A stretch of DNA of 64,000 bases, taken from Oreohelix idahoensis. Taxonomy: Eukaryota > Mollusca > Gastropoda > Stylommatophora > Oreohelicidae. The translations under genes and the position numbers were made by a program. Under the pieces are notes generated by a model. That model had not been told where the DNA came from, searched no databases, and worked only from the letters and a program-made list of their open reading frames with translations. Below, piece by piece: positions 1-10,125 of the stretch. The stretch lies in assembly GCA_024509875.1 (NCBI GenBank), contig JAMPIV010008062.1:247818-311817 (forward strand). Reading direction: 5' to 3'. Within the stretch, counting starts at the first letter, position 1. Every line of letters starts with the position of its first letter.

Positions 1-658
1 TACATTGTACGATAAAAACGTACAATTTGACAGGTATGTCACACATGAATAGAGCCATAATTAATTAAATGGCTTGTACACATCAATATAACACGGGTAG
101 TAGTGTCCACACTTTGGCACCACATTATTAGTGAATCAGCATTGTATCCAATTTCCTTATTTTGATGTAAATTATTTTGAAGCTTGACAGAAATCAGCAG
201 CATCAAGGACGTCTAGTGTGCGTACAAATAACTATCATCACATGAGAATGAGCAAAAATAAGTAAAAGATACATGCTTAAAATAATGAGTTTACTCAAAT
301 GTTTTGTCTATTTAATGCTAAATGACAAAAATTTATTCACGTGAAATGGAGATAATTGGCAAAATTGGGATCCAAACTCTAACAGCGGCGTAAGTGATCC
401 TACTTTGTGCCGATCCCCACATTATATTGTGTCCAGTTTATATTTAAAATGTAATTTATACTTTTAAGAGAATAAATTACTGAAAACAACTATGAATTGT
501 GCTGTCCCTTGTTGAAGAGATTTAGCGTTTACATTAGTAAGTTAATACTTTAACAATGCTGTGCTTTGCCATTTTGAAGAGGCCAAGGGCTTAAGTTAGA
601 GTTTAATAACTAAACAATTAAGAACCAAGATAGATCATGAAGGTACAATATTTAATAC

Positions 659-724
659 CTGGTTCTGGTATTTTCTCAGGTGGCTTCTCAGGTGCTTTGC
701 CTTTGACTTTACTTTTTTTACCTG
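659..724 (-). CDS. CFAP54: possible CFAP54 linker exon (Lys/Pro-rich)
   Basis: A 66-bp open segment is bounded by ...TTGAACAG|CAGGTAAA and AACCAG|GTATTA. With the phase 1 left by the exon at 16239-16392 it reads AGKKSKVKGKAPEKPPEKIP without a stop and leaves phase 1 again. The lysine/proline-rich composition continues the linker seen at the end of the previous exon. The acceptor is a CAG-CAG tandem, so a 63-bp version is equally in frame. The polypyrimidine tract is weak and the intron would be about 15.5 kb, so this stays tentative. Confidence 0.45.
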
Positions 725-1869
725 CTGTTCAACATTTAATAAAGTCTTAAAATACCACAACAAAAGTGTAATGTTTATTGTGCACACAGATAAGCATGTG
801 CGTATAGCTAGTGGTAAATAAATACAAATGCACACGTCTGAATTAAAAATAAAACAAATAAAGTGGAGAAATATCCCTGAATAAAACAGACTACTGACAC
901 ACAGAAAACACCCTAAAAAACACTTAGACATTATGAGTAAAAGTGATACAGTGATGTTGAAAACTAGTAAGACATCATGGGTAAAAGTGTTATAGTGATG
1001 GTGAAAAGCAGTCATTACACAGAACACAACCAAACACAACTACTCCAAATGGTAATTTCACTTAAACAAGAAAGAAGTATGTACTAAATCACTCAGCTAA
1101 AAGAACACTTAACACATTAACTACCGAATTGAAAAACACACTGTGGCCGAATAAAATGTATTTCCCATTTTCATCACGTAGGTGTTTGCACAAAGTAAGC
1201 TGTAGTTTTCGTAATTGTTTACAGATTTTTATGAATTACATGTCATTTTAAAGATAAATGAATGTACTATTACAATAAGCACCATTTGTAACTCTAATAG
1301 AGGTTGTAGCTATTTAACGGCCCTCCAATGGCCGAGGACTTGCAATATTTTCACAATTATAACTGCTTGCGCCCCATCTCTATCAAAATCACTATTTCAA
1401 TCAATGTGCACACTGTTTTCACTCTTGTCCTCATTGCTAGATCTATCAGTCAATTGTTGAAACACGTTTCTAGCCTATTCAGCTGTTAGACGAGATGTAC
1501 AAGCATTCTTTGTGGTCCTATCACTAGTTGCCATGGTAAACAGTTTTACGCGATTTGGTAACTAACCCAAATTGCTGAAAAATATGAACATAATATCAAT
1601 TTTCCAGTGTTCTACAACAACCATGCTTTGGGAATTTGTTTTCCGGTGGCAACTTAAAATCTCGAGCCAGATCAGAAAGTGTTTCAGTACATTTTTCATT
1701 TGTTTTATTACTAAAATTAGATTGACGCTCTGAGCGGCTTGCGGTCCACATGATAGGATTTCAAAAGCTGGTCCCACCGGCTAGCGGTAGTTAATGTGTT
1801 AAAAATTTTCTCCTAATCATTTCCATACAAATATATTTATCTTACAAGGCTTATATTAATATCATCAAC
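725..1869. other. no gene seen (intron sequence)
   Basis: This AT-rich sequence is within or beyond the CFAP54 gene body. I see no further convincing exon on either strand and no recognisable repeat family. Confidence 0.5.
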
Positions 1870-2040
1870 CTTCGGCTCCCCCAGGAACACAGGCCTTGAA
1901 CAAATGCACGCCAAGCCTTCCTGTTGCCTGCCATTAGCACAAGGTAATTCCATGTCTTGCACATCATTTTCATTTGTGTCTCAAGTTCCCTTCTCCATGT
2001 GTTTTTCAGTTTAACTCTTGCCTTTTCCATCCTTATTTTG
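1870..2040 (-). mobile_element. LINE-C 3' coding fragment
   Basis: Read on the minus strand this gives KNTWRRELETQMKMMCKTWN, then RKAWRAFVQGLCSWGS. That is the same C-terminal tail found at 23521-23850 and 29360-29700. Only the last 50 or so codons of the LINE remain, with no upstream reverse transcriptase. Confidence 0.6.
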
Positions 2041-3282
2041 ATATCACTGTCTGTCCCTTCTGAAGATGATCACTGTCATCACTCTGGTGAATCCAAGCCT
2101 GAGATATTAGTTTTATTCTAGGGTTAAAGGGTGTACTGTCAAGAAATGTGGATGATGTTTCTACAGAGGAGGTGACAGTGTTCTCTAATTAGATTCTAAT
2201 CGGTTATACTTAAAGTACATGTGAGAATGAATGGATACAGCATAAAGTATAAAAGATGAGAAAATGTGAAGGCAGAATGTTAGACAGGTCTGCGTGGGCA
2301 GTTCTCAACCCTTAAAAAATAAAGTTTGTTTGTTTGTTTGTTCGTCTACTCTGGAATAAGTCAAAAATTATGTGTGCTCTATTGTGAAAGTCATCATTAT
2401 CTTGGAATAAGCAGCAGAGGTGGAGAAGTTGGGACACACTTAAGCATGAAAAATGATGTAAATAAGGTAACTGTGAGAAGACATAAATAAGATAATTGTG
2501 GATATTAATGGCTTATAGTATCATCATCTCAACCCGTAACCCGTCATGGGTCGTAGGGGTGCCATGGTGGAAGCATCAGCAGACAGGGTCCTCCACTGCT
2601 TATAGTATACTGAAGTTTAAAGGCCAGGAGGAATAATGGTGACAGTAATGTCAAGAAAGTTGACAGATGCAACAGAAATTTGAGAACAAAACTGAAAAGC
2701 CTGATCAAAGTTACTAACAAAGTCAGTGAACCTAGACAGATCAGATTCTGGCATATCAGTGAGACCAATGCGGTCATCAGTGTACATCCTGGGAAAAGGA
2801 CTTTTACTACTCCCACACTTGATATTTCAAATGACCCATGAAAGGCGAGCATAGCTGGAGTCTACTTTGGTGCCCATTATTTTCATTCCTACTGTTCCAC
2901 ACTTCAGATTTATTTATTTCCGTGTGTTCCCATGATATTTCATACTTGAATGTACCTCACTGATGTCATCTTCAGTGATTTATTTCCCTGTTTTATTTTC
3001 ACACATTTAGATTAGTTCTCACTTTTTATTCACACTTTTCTATACATTTTTAAATGGTGGAGATCTTCAGGTTGTAATGTAGGCAGTTTCTTTGTGCTTT
3101 ACACTACAAAGACTCACACTGTCCATCTTTTTTTCACCTTTCTGGTTTAGGCCACCTTACAGCAGTCTTCATTTTCTTAAAAAATGGTCTGCATTTTATT
3201 TTTTTAAATCAATATTAGTAGAAGTATCACTCTAACCCCAGTTATCAAGATATTTGGAGGAATGCAGTAAAACTAAATTAGA
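2041..3282. other. no gene seen; short (TTTG)n tract
   Basis: A (TTTG)n tract at about 2322-2343 follows AATAAAG, which looks like the tail of an old retroposed copy. The remaining sequence shows no supportable gene. The open frame at 2544-2852 on the minus strand has no recognisable domain. Confidence 0.45.
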
Positions 3283-3293
3283 ATAATTTAAAC
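3283..3293. repeat. target site duplication of LINE-A copy 1, left
   Basis: ATAATTTAAAC is repeated exactly at 15691-15701 on the other side of the LINE. Confidence 0.85.
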
Positions 3294-3309
3294 TTACTTA
3301 CTTACTTAC

Positions 3310-3521
3310 TTACTTAGTCGTTCCCCTTCTACCGTGAGGTGTAGAGGTTTGGAAGAGAGAGCGCCAGACCATTCTATCAGCTGTCTTCTTCCTGGCCTGG
3401 TTCCATTCTAGTCCTCGGTCCTTCAAAGATTGTCTAATGTTGTCCTCCCAGCGGACTCTGGGTCGTCCTGGAGGTCTGGATCCCTGGCTCTTTGTTTCCC
3501 ATGCTTGTCGTGGTAGCCGAT
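3310..3521 (-). pseudogene. LINE-A extreme C-terminus beyond the insertion
   Basis: This reads LPRQAWETKSQGSRPPGRPR, then RWEDNIRQSLKDRGLEWNQA and onward to GRRGTTK, immediately before the (GTAA)n tail. It joins in sense with the fragment ending at 12742 once the LTR element is removed. The uninterrupted form is present in the copy at about 41202-41345. Confidence 0.85.
3517..3521. repeat. target site duplication of the LTR element, left
   Basis: CCGAT directly outside the left LTR; the same five bases follow the right LTR. Confidence 0.8.
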
Positions 3522-4597
3522 TGATGCGTGATGCCATATGATGATGGATGGTATCCGCATGTCTGGTTTTGTGTAGTGTGTAGATGTGTTCAGTCAAAAC
3601 AATGTTCATACAACAATAACAGGGCAATCCACATAGGACGTCAGTAAACTCACGACGTATAAAGTCAATGAGTCTTGAAACAGCCGTTGACGTTTTTCTT
3701 CATTATTTATTGTGGACGCCACAGTGACAAAATGGTTACGCGAATATGTAGGCACATCAAACAGTCATTATCACAGCAACATTCAATACAGCAATAGACG
3801 GTAGACAGCATTACAATGATGAGTCAGATGCATGTTATATTTCATAGTGCTGTAAATGTAGTCAGGTGAAAAACTCCATCCTTTTCTATAACAGCCAGGA
3901 GATAACCAGATGTATGAGATCAGTTCACTCTCCTTAGTTTGACTTCAGCAAGACAGACACGTCTGCCGAAGTATAAATAATGTCCTCAAAAATATCCTCT
4001 AGATAATAAAGGTTTTCCAAACCTAGTTCATTTAACAAAGTAGCAAGTAATGGTCCTTGGTACATGCATCAACCGATGCAGTACAATACAGCGACATGTG
4101 AGCTGGGAAAACATCTCGTGACGACGACTTTCGAAGACAGGCTATGAATCGAAATCGCTCACGACCCAAAATCGATAGAGTTAATGAAAAGTCAATTTAC
4201 CTTGCTTTCATGAAATACACAGAAATATCACGCCTCCCGACATGTGGGAAACACTAGAGGTATTATCTCGAATAAACGAAATATCCATTAAGAGGACTAC
4301 ACATCCCTGACAGAACAAAAAATAGCGGAGATCCCCTCTTCAACGAGGCATCTCTTTCGCCATTCCAAATCGCTCACTCCACTAGTGGTGGGCGGAAACC
4401 GATCGACCAAAAACAAGACAAGTCATGCGCAGTCCAGCGCAAAAAGACCACAGCTCAAAACTTAACTGCATTCGATACCAACGCGAGAAGACAAATGCTT
4501 ACCGAGAAAAGTGACTATAAATTTCAAGCAGTTGTTGCCCTTGCGTTATAAAACAGATATTGAAATAAAACGATGTTGCGAGAATTTATCACGCAAC
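3522..4597 (-). repeat. 3' LTR of the Gmr1-like element
   Basis: 1076 bp, starting TGATGCGTGATGCC and ending ATCACGCAAC on the plus strand, so the ends form a short imperfect inverted repeat. It is near-identical to 11660-12736. A minus-strand AATAAA at 3706-3711 is a candidate polyadenylation signal. Confidence 0.9.
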
Positions 4598-5364
4598 ATA
4601 TCACCACCTCCTCCCGATAAAAAAAAATGTGGAACATATTTTTTTTTTTAAATATCAAAGAGCATGCGATAAGCGGCTCAAAACGCACGAATTATGCGCT
4701 GATAATTAATTAAATTGCCAAACAATAGGCTAATTATAGAGTGTCTGGTGAGGATATACCTCAACAGAAAAATAAATATGTCTCAAAAAATATTGACATC
4801 GGGGAGGTGTCACCAACACACATCACGTTAGCATGTAAACACAATATACGTATGCAAGTTACTATAATCATCATTAAACAGCATACTCTAATATTGTCTT
4901 TAAAAATGGATGTACAAATCTGATAGGAAAATTTAAATAGTACATTCTTTGACATGTAATGACATAAGTACATAGTAAAGTTAAACTACATGACGATCCA
5001 GGACATATGCTCTGGTATTCCGAGGGTAAGTACACAATCTAGAACTCGTCATGCTTGATACTAGTAAGGTAAGTCCTCAGCTCAACAATGACATTCTGAG
5101 AAAGTACAAGCAATATAATGCTAATTAATAACTAATATGCTTCATAAGGTACAATACATTATTAATAATTGTGGCTGTTTAGTAAACTAACGGCCCTTAT
5201 ATTAACTACTCAGTCCTCCTCTATCATCTTAAAAAACGAACAGAAGAAGATGACAACAAAGCACGATAGTGTGTACATATAAAGTAAGTACAGATGTGCT
5301 AATCTATTGTAGAAATATAGGTGTGTTATGACTCTGTAATATATGGAAATATAGGACAGAAGTA
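4598..5364 (-). other. 3' noncoding part of the Gmr1-like element
   Basis: About 770 bp lie between the pol stop and the 3' LTR. Two short opposing open frames (4741-4973) show no domain, and I see no envelope or chromodomain frame. Confidence 0.6.
4601..4616 (-). other. polypurine tract
   Basis: On the minus strand ATCGGGAGGAGGTGGTGA stands just before the 3' LTR. This is the expected place and composition for the plus-strand DNA primer of an LTR element. Confidence 0.65.
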
Positions 5365-8300
5365 TTAGTTGGAGTCATGTGGGCATCTAGACAAAATGTC
5401 AGCCATCACATTATCCGCACCACGGATAGCTCGTACCGTGAAGTGAAAAGGTTGAAGAGCTATAGCATATCGAGTGGATCTCGAACTCTTCAAATTCTTA
5501 GTCTGAATAGCTGTAAGAGCTTTCTGATCAGTCTCTAGAATGAAATGTGCGCCCAGGAGGAATCTTTGTAGCTTTAGAATTGACCAAACCATCGCTAACA
5601 ACTCACGGTCTAAAACCGAGTAGTTCCTCTCTGCCGCATTTAGTTTTCTAGAAATGTACATAACAGGATGCAGAGTATTTGCATATTCTTGCATCAGTGC
5701 TGCTCCAATCCCAGTGGATGAAGCATCACTCCGAAGAACAAAAGTCCTATCAAGAGTAGGTAATCTTAAGATGGGAGGAGAAGAAAATATATTGATTAGG
5801 CAGAACGAACCTTTCTTCAACAATGTTGAGAGAGGTGCCATGATCGAAGATAAATTTGGAATAAATCTCCCATAAAATTGAATTAAACCTAAGAGACTCC
5901 TAACTTGTTTCTTCGTTTTAGGAACAGAGATGTTCAGTATTTTGGAAGTATTGTGGTCTTCTGTCTTCAAGAGACCATGACCAACACGATGACCCAGGAA
6001 AGAGATTTCACCAAAACCAACAAAAGCTTTAGAAGGTTTTGCTGTCAAATTATTCTCACGTAGAGTGGACAGTAAGTCATATAACCCTAAATAGTGATCT
6101 TCCCAGGTATCACTGAAGAGACAGATGTCATCTAAGTATGCGATGACATCCGAACGATGTGACAGAATTCGACGCATCATGCGAACGAAAGTGGCAGGGG
6201 CGTTCATGAGACCAAAAGGCATAACATTCCATTGAAATAGACCCCTAGGTGTAGAAAAAGCAGTAAGAGGTTTGGCATGCTCTGCTAAAGGCACTTGCCA
6301 ATAACCTTTAGACAAGTCAAGTTTAGTGAAGAATCTAGAATTAGAAAGTCTAATCAGTAGATCTTCTAACAAAGGCATCGGTTCAGCGTCGAACTTTGTG
6401 ACCTGATTCAATTTGCGATAATCAACGCAAATTCGTATGTTCTTATCCTTCTTCCGGACAATAACCATGGAAGAAGAATATGGTGAAGTCGATGGTTCAA
6501 TTATATTTAATTGAATCATTTCATCCAATTCCTTTTCCACTTGCGACTGAAAGTGTATAGGAATAGGATACGGCCTAACCCTAATTGGATTATTGTCGGT
6601 AAGAATTATGTCATGTTCTATGACATCTGTGTGTCCAGGAATGTCAGTGAGAACATCCTGAAATGTTTGTAACATCGACGAGACTTGTCGATGTTCGTCA
6701 CCAGAAAGATTAGGAGAAACAGAAACGTTTTTCCAAGATTCCGTGGAATGTAATGGAACCACTGGAAGGGGAAGGTTGACATCAGAGAAGGTAGCTTCCT
6801 CATCCTGAATGACAGACAGGGATGAATAATGACCGTGAGGTGCAGGAGCATCATCCGTTGCCTGGAAAATAGGCAGCAAATAGTCCGGACGTTCGTGAAA
6901 TTCCGAAAGCATGTTTATGTGGAAAGTTTTATGCTTTCCATCAATATCGACCACATAGTCAACATCGGAAATCCGAGAGACTATTGCATACGGACCTTTC
7001 CATGCAATAAGAAGTCTATTTTCCCTACTGGGGAGTAGGACGAATGCTTTGTCACCTGGACAAAGTTGTCGTAGACATCTATTCTTGTTAGCAAACTGCC
7101 TTGCCTTCTCTTTAGCAATTTCTGATGAAGCAGTTGCTAGCTTACATGCCTCAATGATCTTTTGTCTAAGAGCAATGACATACTCATATGAGGATTGAGT
7201 TTCATCGCTAATATCATCGGCAGTGATGAGATCGTGTAATAAAGACATAGGGCCGCGTGGACGCGCGCCAAAGACAAGTTCGAAGGGAGAAAATCCTGTG
7301 TGTTCATTAGGGACTTCTCTATAGGCAAAGAGAGCCGCGGGTAAAACCCTGTCCCAATCTTGAGGATGATCTTCAGTTATCTTACCAAGCAAAGTCTTGA
7401 GCGTTCTATTCAGACGCTCAACTAACCCATTAGACATAGGATGGTAGATACTACTGAGAGATCGTTCAATATGTAAGGTAGACATTACCTGTGACATAGT
7501 GTCAGATATGAGTTGAGTGCCATGGTCTGACAATATTTCTCTGGGGAACCCCAAGCGAGAAAATATCAACCAAAGAGCATCTGCGATATCTGTAGTAGAT
7601 ATGCTCTTAAGAGGAATAGCCTCTGGCCAACGTGTGCACATATCGACACATGTAAGGATAAACTGATGTCCTCTGGCCGACTTGACCTTAAAAGGGCCAA
7701 TAATATCTATGGCCATTTTCTGAAACGGCCGAATAGGAATGTCAGCAGCCTGGATAGGCGCAGCATGTCGTGGTCCTCTAGATTTGACCTCCTGACATAC
7801 CTTGCATGATCGGCAGTAAATACGAATGTCCTTATTGACAAAAGGCCAAAAGAAAGCCGCAAGGACTCTCGACTTCGTACGGGCAAAACCCATATGTCCA
7901 GCACATTGCGAGTCATGAGCATGTTGTAATATTTGGACTCTCATGCTCTTGGGAACAAGAATTTGCGAATGTGCCGACGTAGTCGAATCTTGTACCATAC
8001 GTACAAGTACGCCGTTTCTCATTGCAATCCAAGATTTTCTATTTGTATCCTGATTCGGATCACCTTTCTTCGCAAGAACGAAGAATTTTTTTAAAGAAGG
8101 ATCTTCTTCTTGCAATTTTATGAAAGAGTCACGAGTGATTACTAAGTGACTATCTTGGCTATCAACTTCATTATCACTATTCAGTGAAGTTTCGGGTGTT
8201 TGTAGAGCTTGTGCTCTTGTAACTACTGCATTTGTAGCTTGCATGTTATTATCTTCCCAAGCAGCAATCTGCTGTGGGGTACACTCCCTAACTCCGTGAA

Positions 8301-10125
8301 TACGACCAATAATAAGGTCCGCAATAGGATTAGGTAAGAGACAAGCATGCACATCTCCAGTAAAGAAAGGAGTGGCAATGCGAATTACAGCAGTAGGATA
8401 TTTTTCTAGAGTGCCGCCAAATGTGACACATTTAATAACCCTTCCTGTAGCACAAGATGGATCTACAAGCGATTGTCTAACACCAATAGTGGTGCATCCG
8501 GAATCGAAAAGTAGTGAGACCGGAGTATCATTAACAAGACCCTTATGTAGAATTAAAGAACCCCTCCCGTCATGCGCAACAGCAGCAGGAAGAGCGGGAA
8601 GTGGGTGACCACAACTCAAAGTAGTTATGGTACCCGGTTCGAATAAAGTACTGCATTGGGGGCATTTGTTTGCTCTCTCAAAGTCAAAAGCAGAACCAGT
8701 GACAGCGTCAAAGTTTTTACTATCAACAACATGATTACAGGCTCCCTCAGTTTCCTGTTGTACAGCATTAGCCTGCTGATATCTCTTTTTTTTGTGTTGA
8801 GATCTACCCCGACTATTATTACCTCTGAAGTTATCAGAGTTATTATTATCTCTGCAGTTATTATTGTCTCTATTGTAATTGTTATCCTGGTTCGAATTCC
8901 AGTTTCCACGATTACTATCATGTTCACATTGATGCGAACATCTATTTGTTTGGTTCTGAGGTCTTCGGCAGGAATAACCTCTATTACCATATCCTCTTTT
9001 GAAATGCTTATAATTATTAGGGTGATAGTAACGAGTACTATCAGGTTGTCTCCAATTCTTCGAAGAAGAATCACCATGAAATTGATTTCCATGATTTTGA
9101 CAGAAATTACCGCTACTCTTTCTATCAAAATTTTGTTGGAATCTACGAGCAAAGTTTTGACCATACGGAGCTGCCGAAGCAACTGGTAAACCTTCTTTCA
9201 CCTTAGAGTTACCCATGGTTATGTGTGGGTGCGCAGTTACGTATTGGCAACAGAAATCTTCCATTTCTTTTATTGTTTTAGGTTTACGTTCATGAAGGAA
9301 AGCAAGGAAAGACTCATTGACAGACGACATGACTTTGTCTCTAAGTATTAAGTCCATAAGTCCTTCATAAGTTTTTTCCGTCTTAGATAGTTCAACCCAT
9401 CGTGAGAAAGTAATGCGTATTCTTGCAATAAACTCGGAGAATTCAACTCCATTTTCAGGTAACATGTTTTTAAATTGTAGACGATAGCCGTCTTCGTTAA
9501 GCTGATATTTCTTTAACAAAGCGGCCCTGACAACCTCATAATTGTTCTTGTCAGGTTCATCCACCATATTTAATATACTTAGAGCTTTACCTGTCAGTAT
9601 CCCTGATAACTGATAAACATATTTTGCTTTGTCTATGTTATGAGCTGTACATGCTTGTTCAAATCTGTCCAGATAGAACATTATGTCATCACTGGAAGGA
9701 CTAAATGTTGGTAACTTAATCTTAAAAGTATCATTATTAGCCTTACCAGAAGATGAACCCTTGTTTGAATCATTACCATTACTCATGCTCGTCAATTTCA
9801 ATTTTTCCAACTCTAAAGCTAAGACCTTTTCTTCATGTTCCATTTTTGCTTTCTCTTTCCTCTCATCAGACTCTCTCTGTAATCTTCTTTCCTCAGCCTG
9901 AGCCTCTTTTTGAAGTCTTTCATTTTCAGCTTCTTTTTCAAGTCTTTTATTTTCAGCCTCTTTTTCAAGTCTTTTATTTTCAGCCTCTTTTTCAAGTCTT
10001 TCAGCTTCTAGCTGTAGCTGGAGTTTTCTTTCCTCAGCTTCTGATTCCCTTTTTTGTTTTTCCATTTCCATTTGGAATCTTTTTTCATCCACCTGCATCT
10101 GCAGTTTCTTTTGTTCAGCTTCCAT
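5365..10125 (-). CDS. Gmr1-like gag-pol polyprotein (1586 aa)
   Basis: The protein packages, processes, copies and integrates the element RNA. Residues about 1-115 are a Glu/Lys/Arg/Leu coiled coil with near-perfect repeats (RLEKEAEN). Gag follows at about 130-300, then an Asn/Arg/Gly-rich stretch at about 320-460, and CPQC...CGH near 487-508. The protease has FDSG near 541. The integrase has a zinc-binding HH...CxxC at about 733-772 and a catalytic D, D, E triad near 804, 866 and 902. A GPY-type module lies near 1043. The reverse transcriptase spans about 1150-1370 with YLDD near 1330, and the RNase H about 1460-1582, ending ADILSR. No stop or frameshift interrupts it. The upstream frame at 10226-10126 (MLDNMSTFEHFIEQGKLLGK) looks like the genuine Gag N-terminus in another frame, so a one-base indel may separate it. 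Confidence 0.92.
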   Translation of the reverse strand: MEAEQKKLQMQVDEKRFQMEMEKQKRESEAEERKLQLQLEAERLEKEAENKRLEKEAENKRLEKEAENERLQKEAQAEERRLQRESDERKEKAKMEHEEKVLALELEKLKLTSMSNGNDSNKGSSSGKANNDTFKIKLPTFSPSSDDIMFYLDRFEQACTAHNIDKAKYVYQLSGILTGKALSILNMVDEPDKNNYEVVRAALLKKYQLNEDGYRLQFKNMLPENGVEFSEFIARIRITFSRWVELSKTEKTYEGLMDLILRDKVMSSVNESFLAFLHERKPKTIKEMEDFCCQYVTAHPHITMGNSKVKEGLPVASAAPYGQNFARRFQQNFDRKSSGNFCQNHGNQFHGDSSSKNWRQPDSTRYYHPNNYKHFKRGYGNRGYSCRRPQNQTNRCSHQCEHDSNRGNWNSNQDNNYNRDNNNCRDNNNSDNFRGNNSRGRSQHKKKRYQQANAVQQETEGACNHVVDSKNFDAVTGSAFDFERANKCPQCSTLFEPGTITTLSCGHPLPALPAAVAHDGRGSLILHKGLVNDTPVSLLFDSGCTTIGVRQSLVDPSCATGRVIKCVTFGGTLEKYPTAVIRIATPFFTGDVHACLLPNPIADLIIGRIHGVRECTPQQIAAWEDNNMQATNAVVTRAQALQTPETSLNSDNEVDSQDSHLVITRDSFIKLQEEDPSLKKFFVLAKKGDPNQDTNRKSWIAMRNGVLVRMVQDSTTSAHSQILVPKSMRVQILQHAHDSQCAGHMGFARTKSRVLAAFFWPFVNKDIRIYCRSCKVCQEVKSRGPRHAAPIQAADIPIRPFQKMAIDIIGPFKVKSARGHQFILTCVDMCTRWPEAIPLKSISTTDIADALWLIFSRLGFPREILSDHGTQLISDTMSQVMSTLHIERSLSSIYHPMSNGLVERLNRTLKTLLGKITEDHPQDWDRVLPAALFAYREVPNEHTGFSPFELVFGARPRGPMSLLHDLITADDISDETQSSYEYVIALRQKIIEACKLATASSEIAKEKARQFANKNRCLRQLCPGDKAFVLLPSRENRLLIAWKGPYAIVSRISDVDYVVDIDGKHKTFHINMLSEFHERPDYLLPIFQATDDAPAPHGHYSSLSVIQDEEATFSDVNLPLPVVPLHSTESWKNVSVSPNLSGDEHRQVSSMLQTFQDVLTDIPGHTDVIEHDIILTDNNPIRVRPYPIPIHFQSQVEKELDEMIQLNIIEPSTSPYSSSMVIVRKKDKNIRICVDYRKLNQVTKFDAEPMPLLEDLLIRLSNSRFFTKLDLSKGYWQVPLAEHAKPLTAFSTPRGLFQWNVMPFGLMNAPATFVRMMRRILSHRSDVIAYLDDICLFSDTWEDHYLGLYDLLSTLRENNLTAKPSKAFVGFGEISFLGHRVGHGLLKTEDHNTSKILNISVPKTKKQVRSLLGLIQFYGRFIPNLSSIMAPLSTLLKKGSFCLINIFSSPPILRLPTLDRTFVLRSDASSTGIGAALMQEYANTLHPVMYISRKLNAAERNYSVLDRELLAMVWSILKLQRFLLGAHFILETDQKALTAIQTKNLKSSRSTRYAIALQPFHFTVRAIRGADNVMADILSRCPHDSN

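Noticed and set aside
8625..9189. Two opposing 180-codon hydrophobic or Ile-rich frames
   Set aside because: Shadows of the Asn/Arg-rich part of the Gag region.
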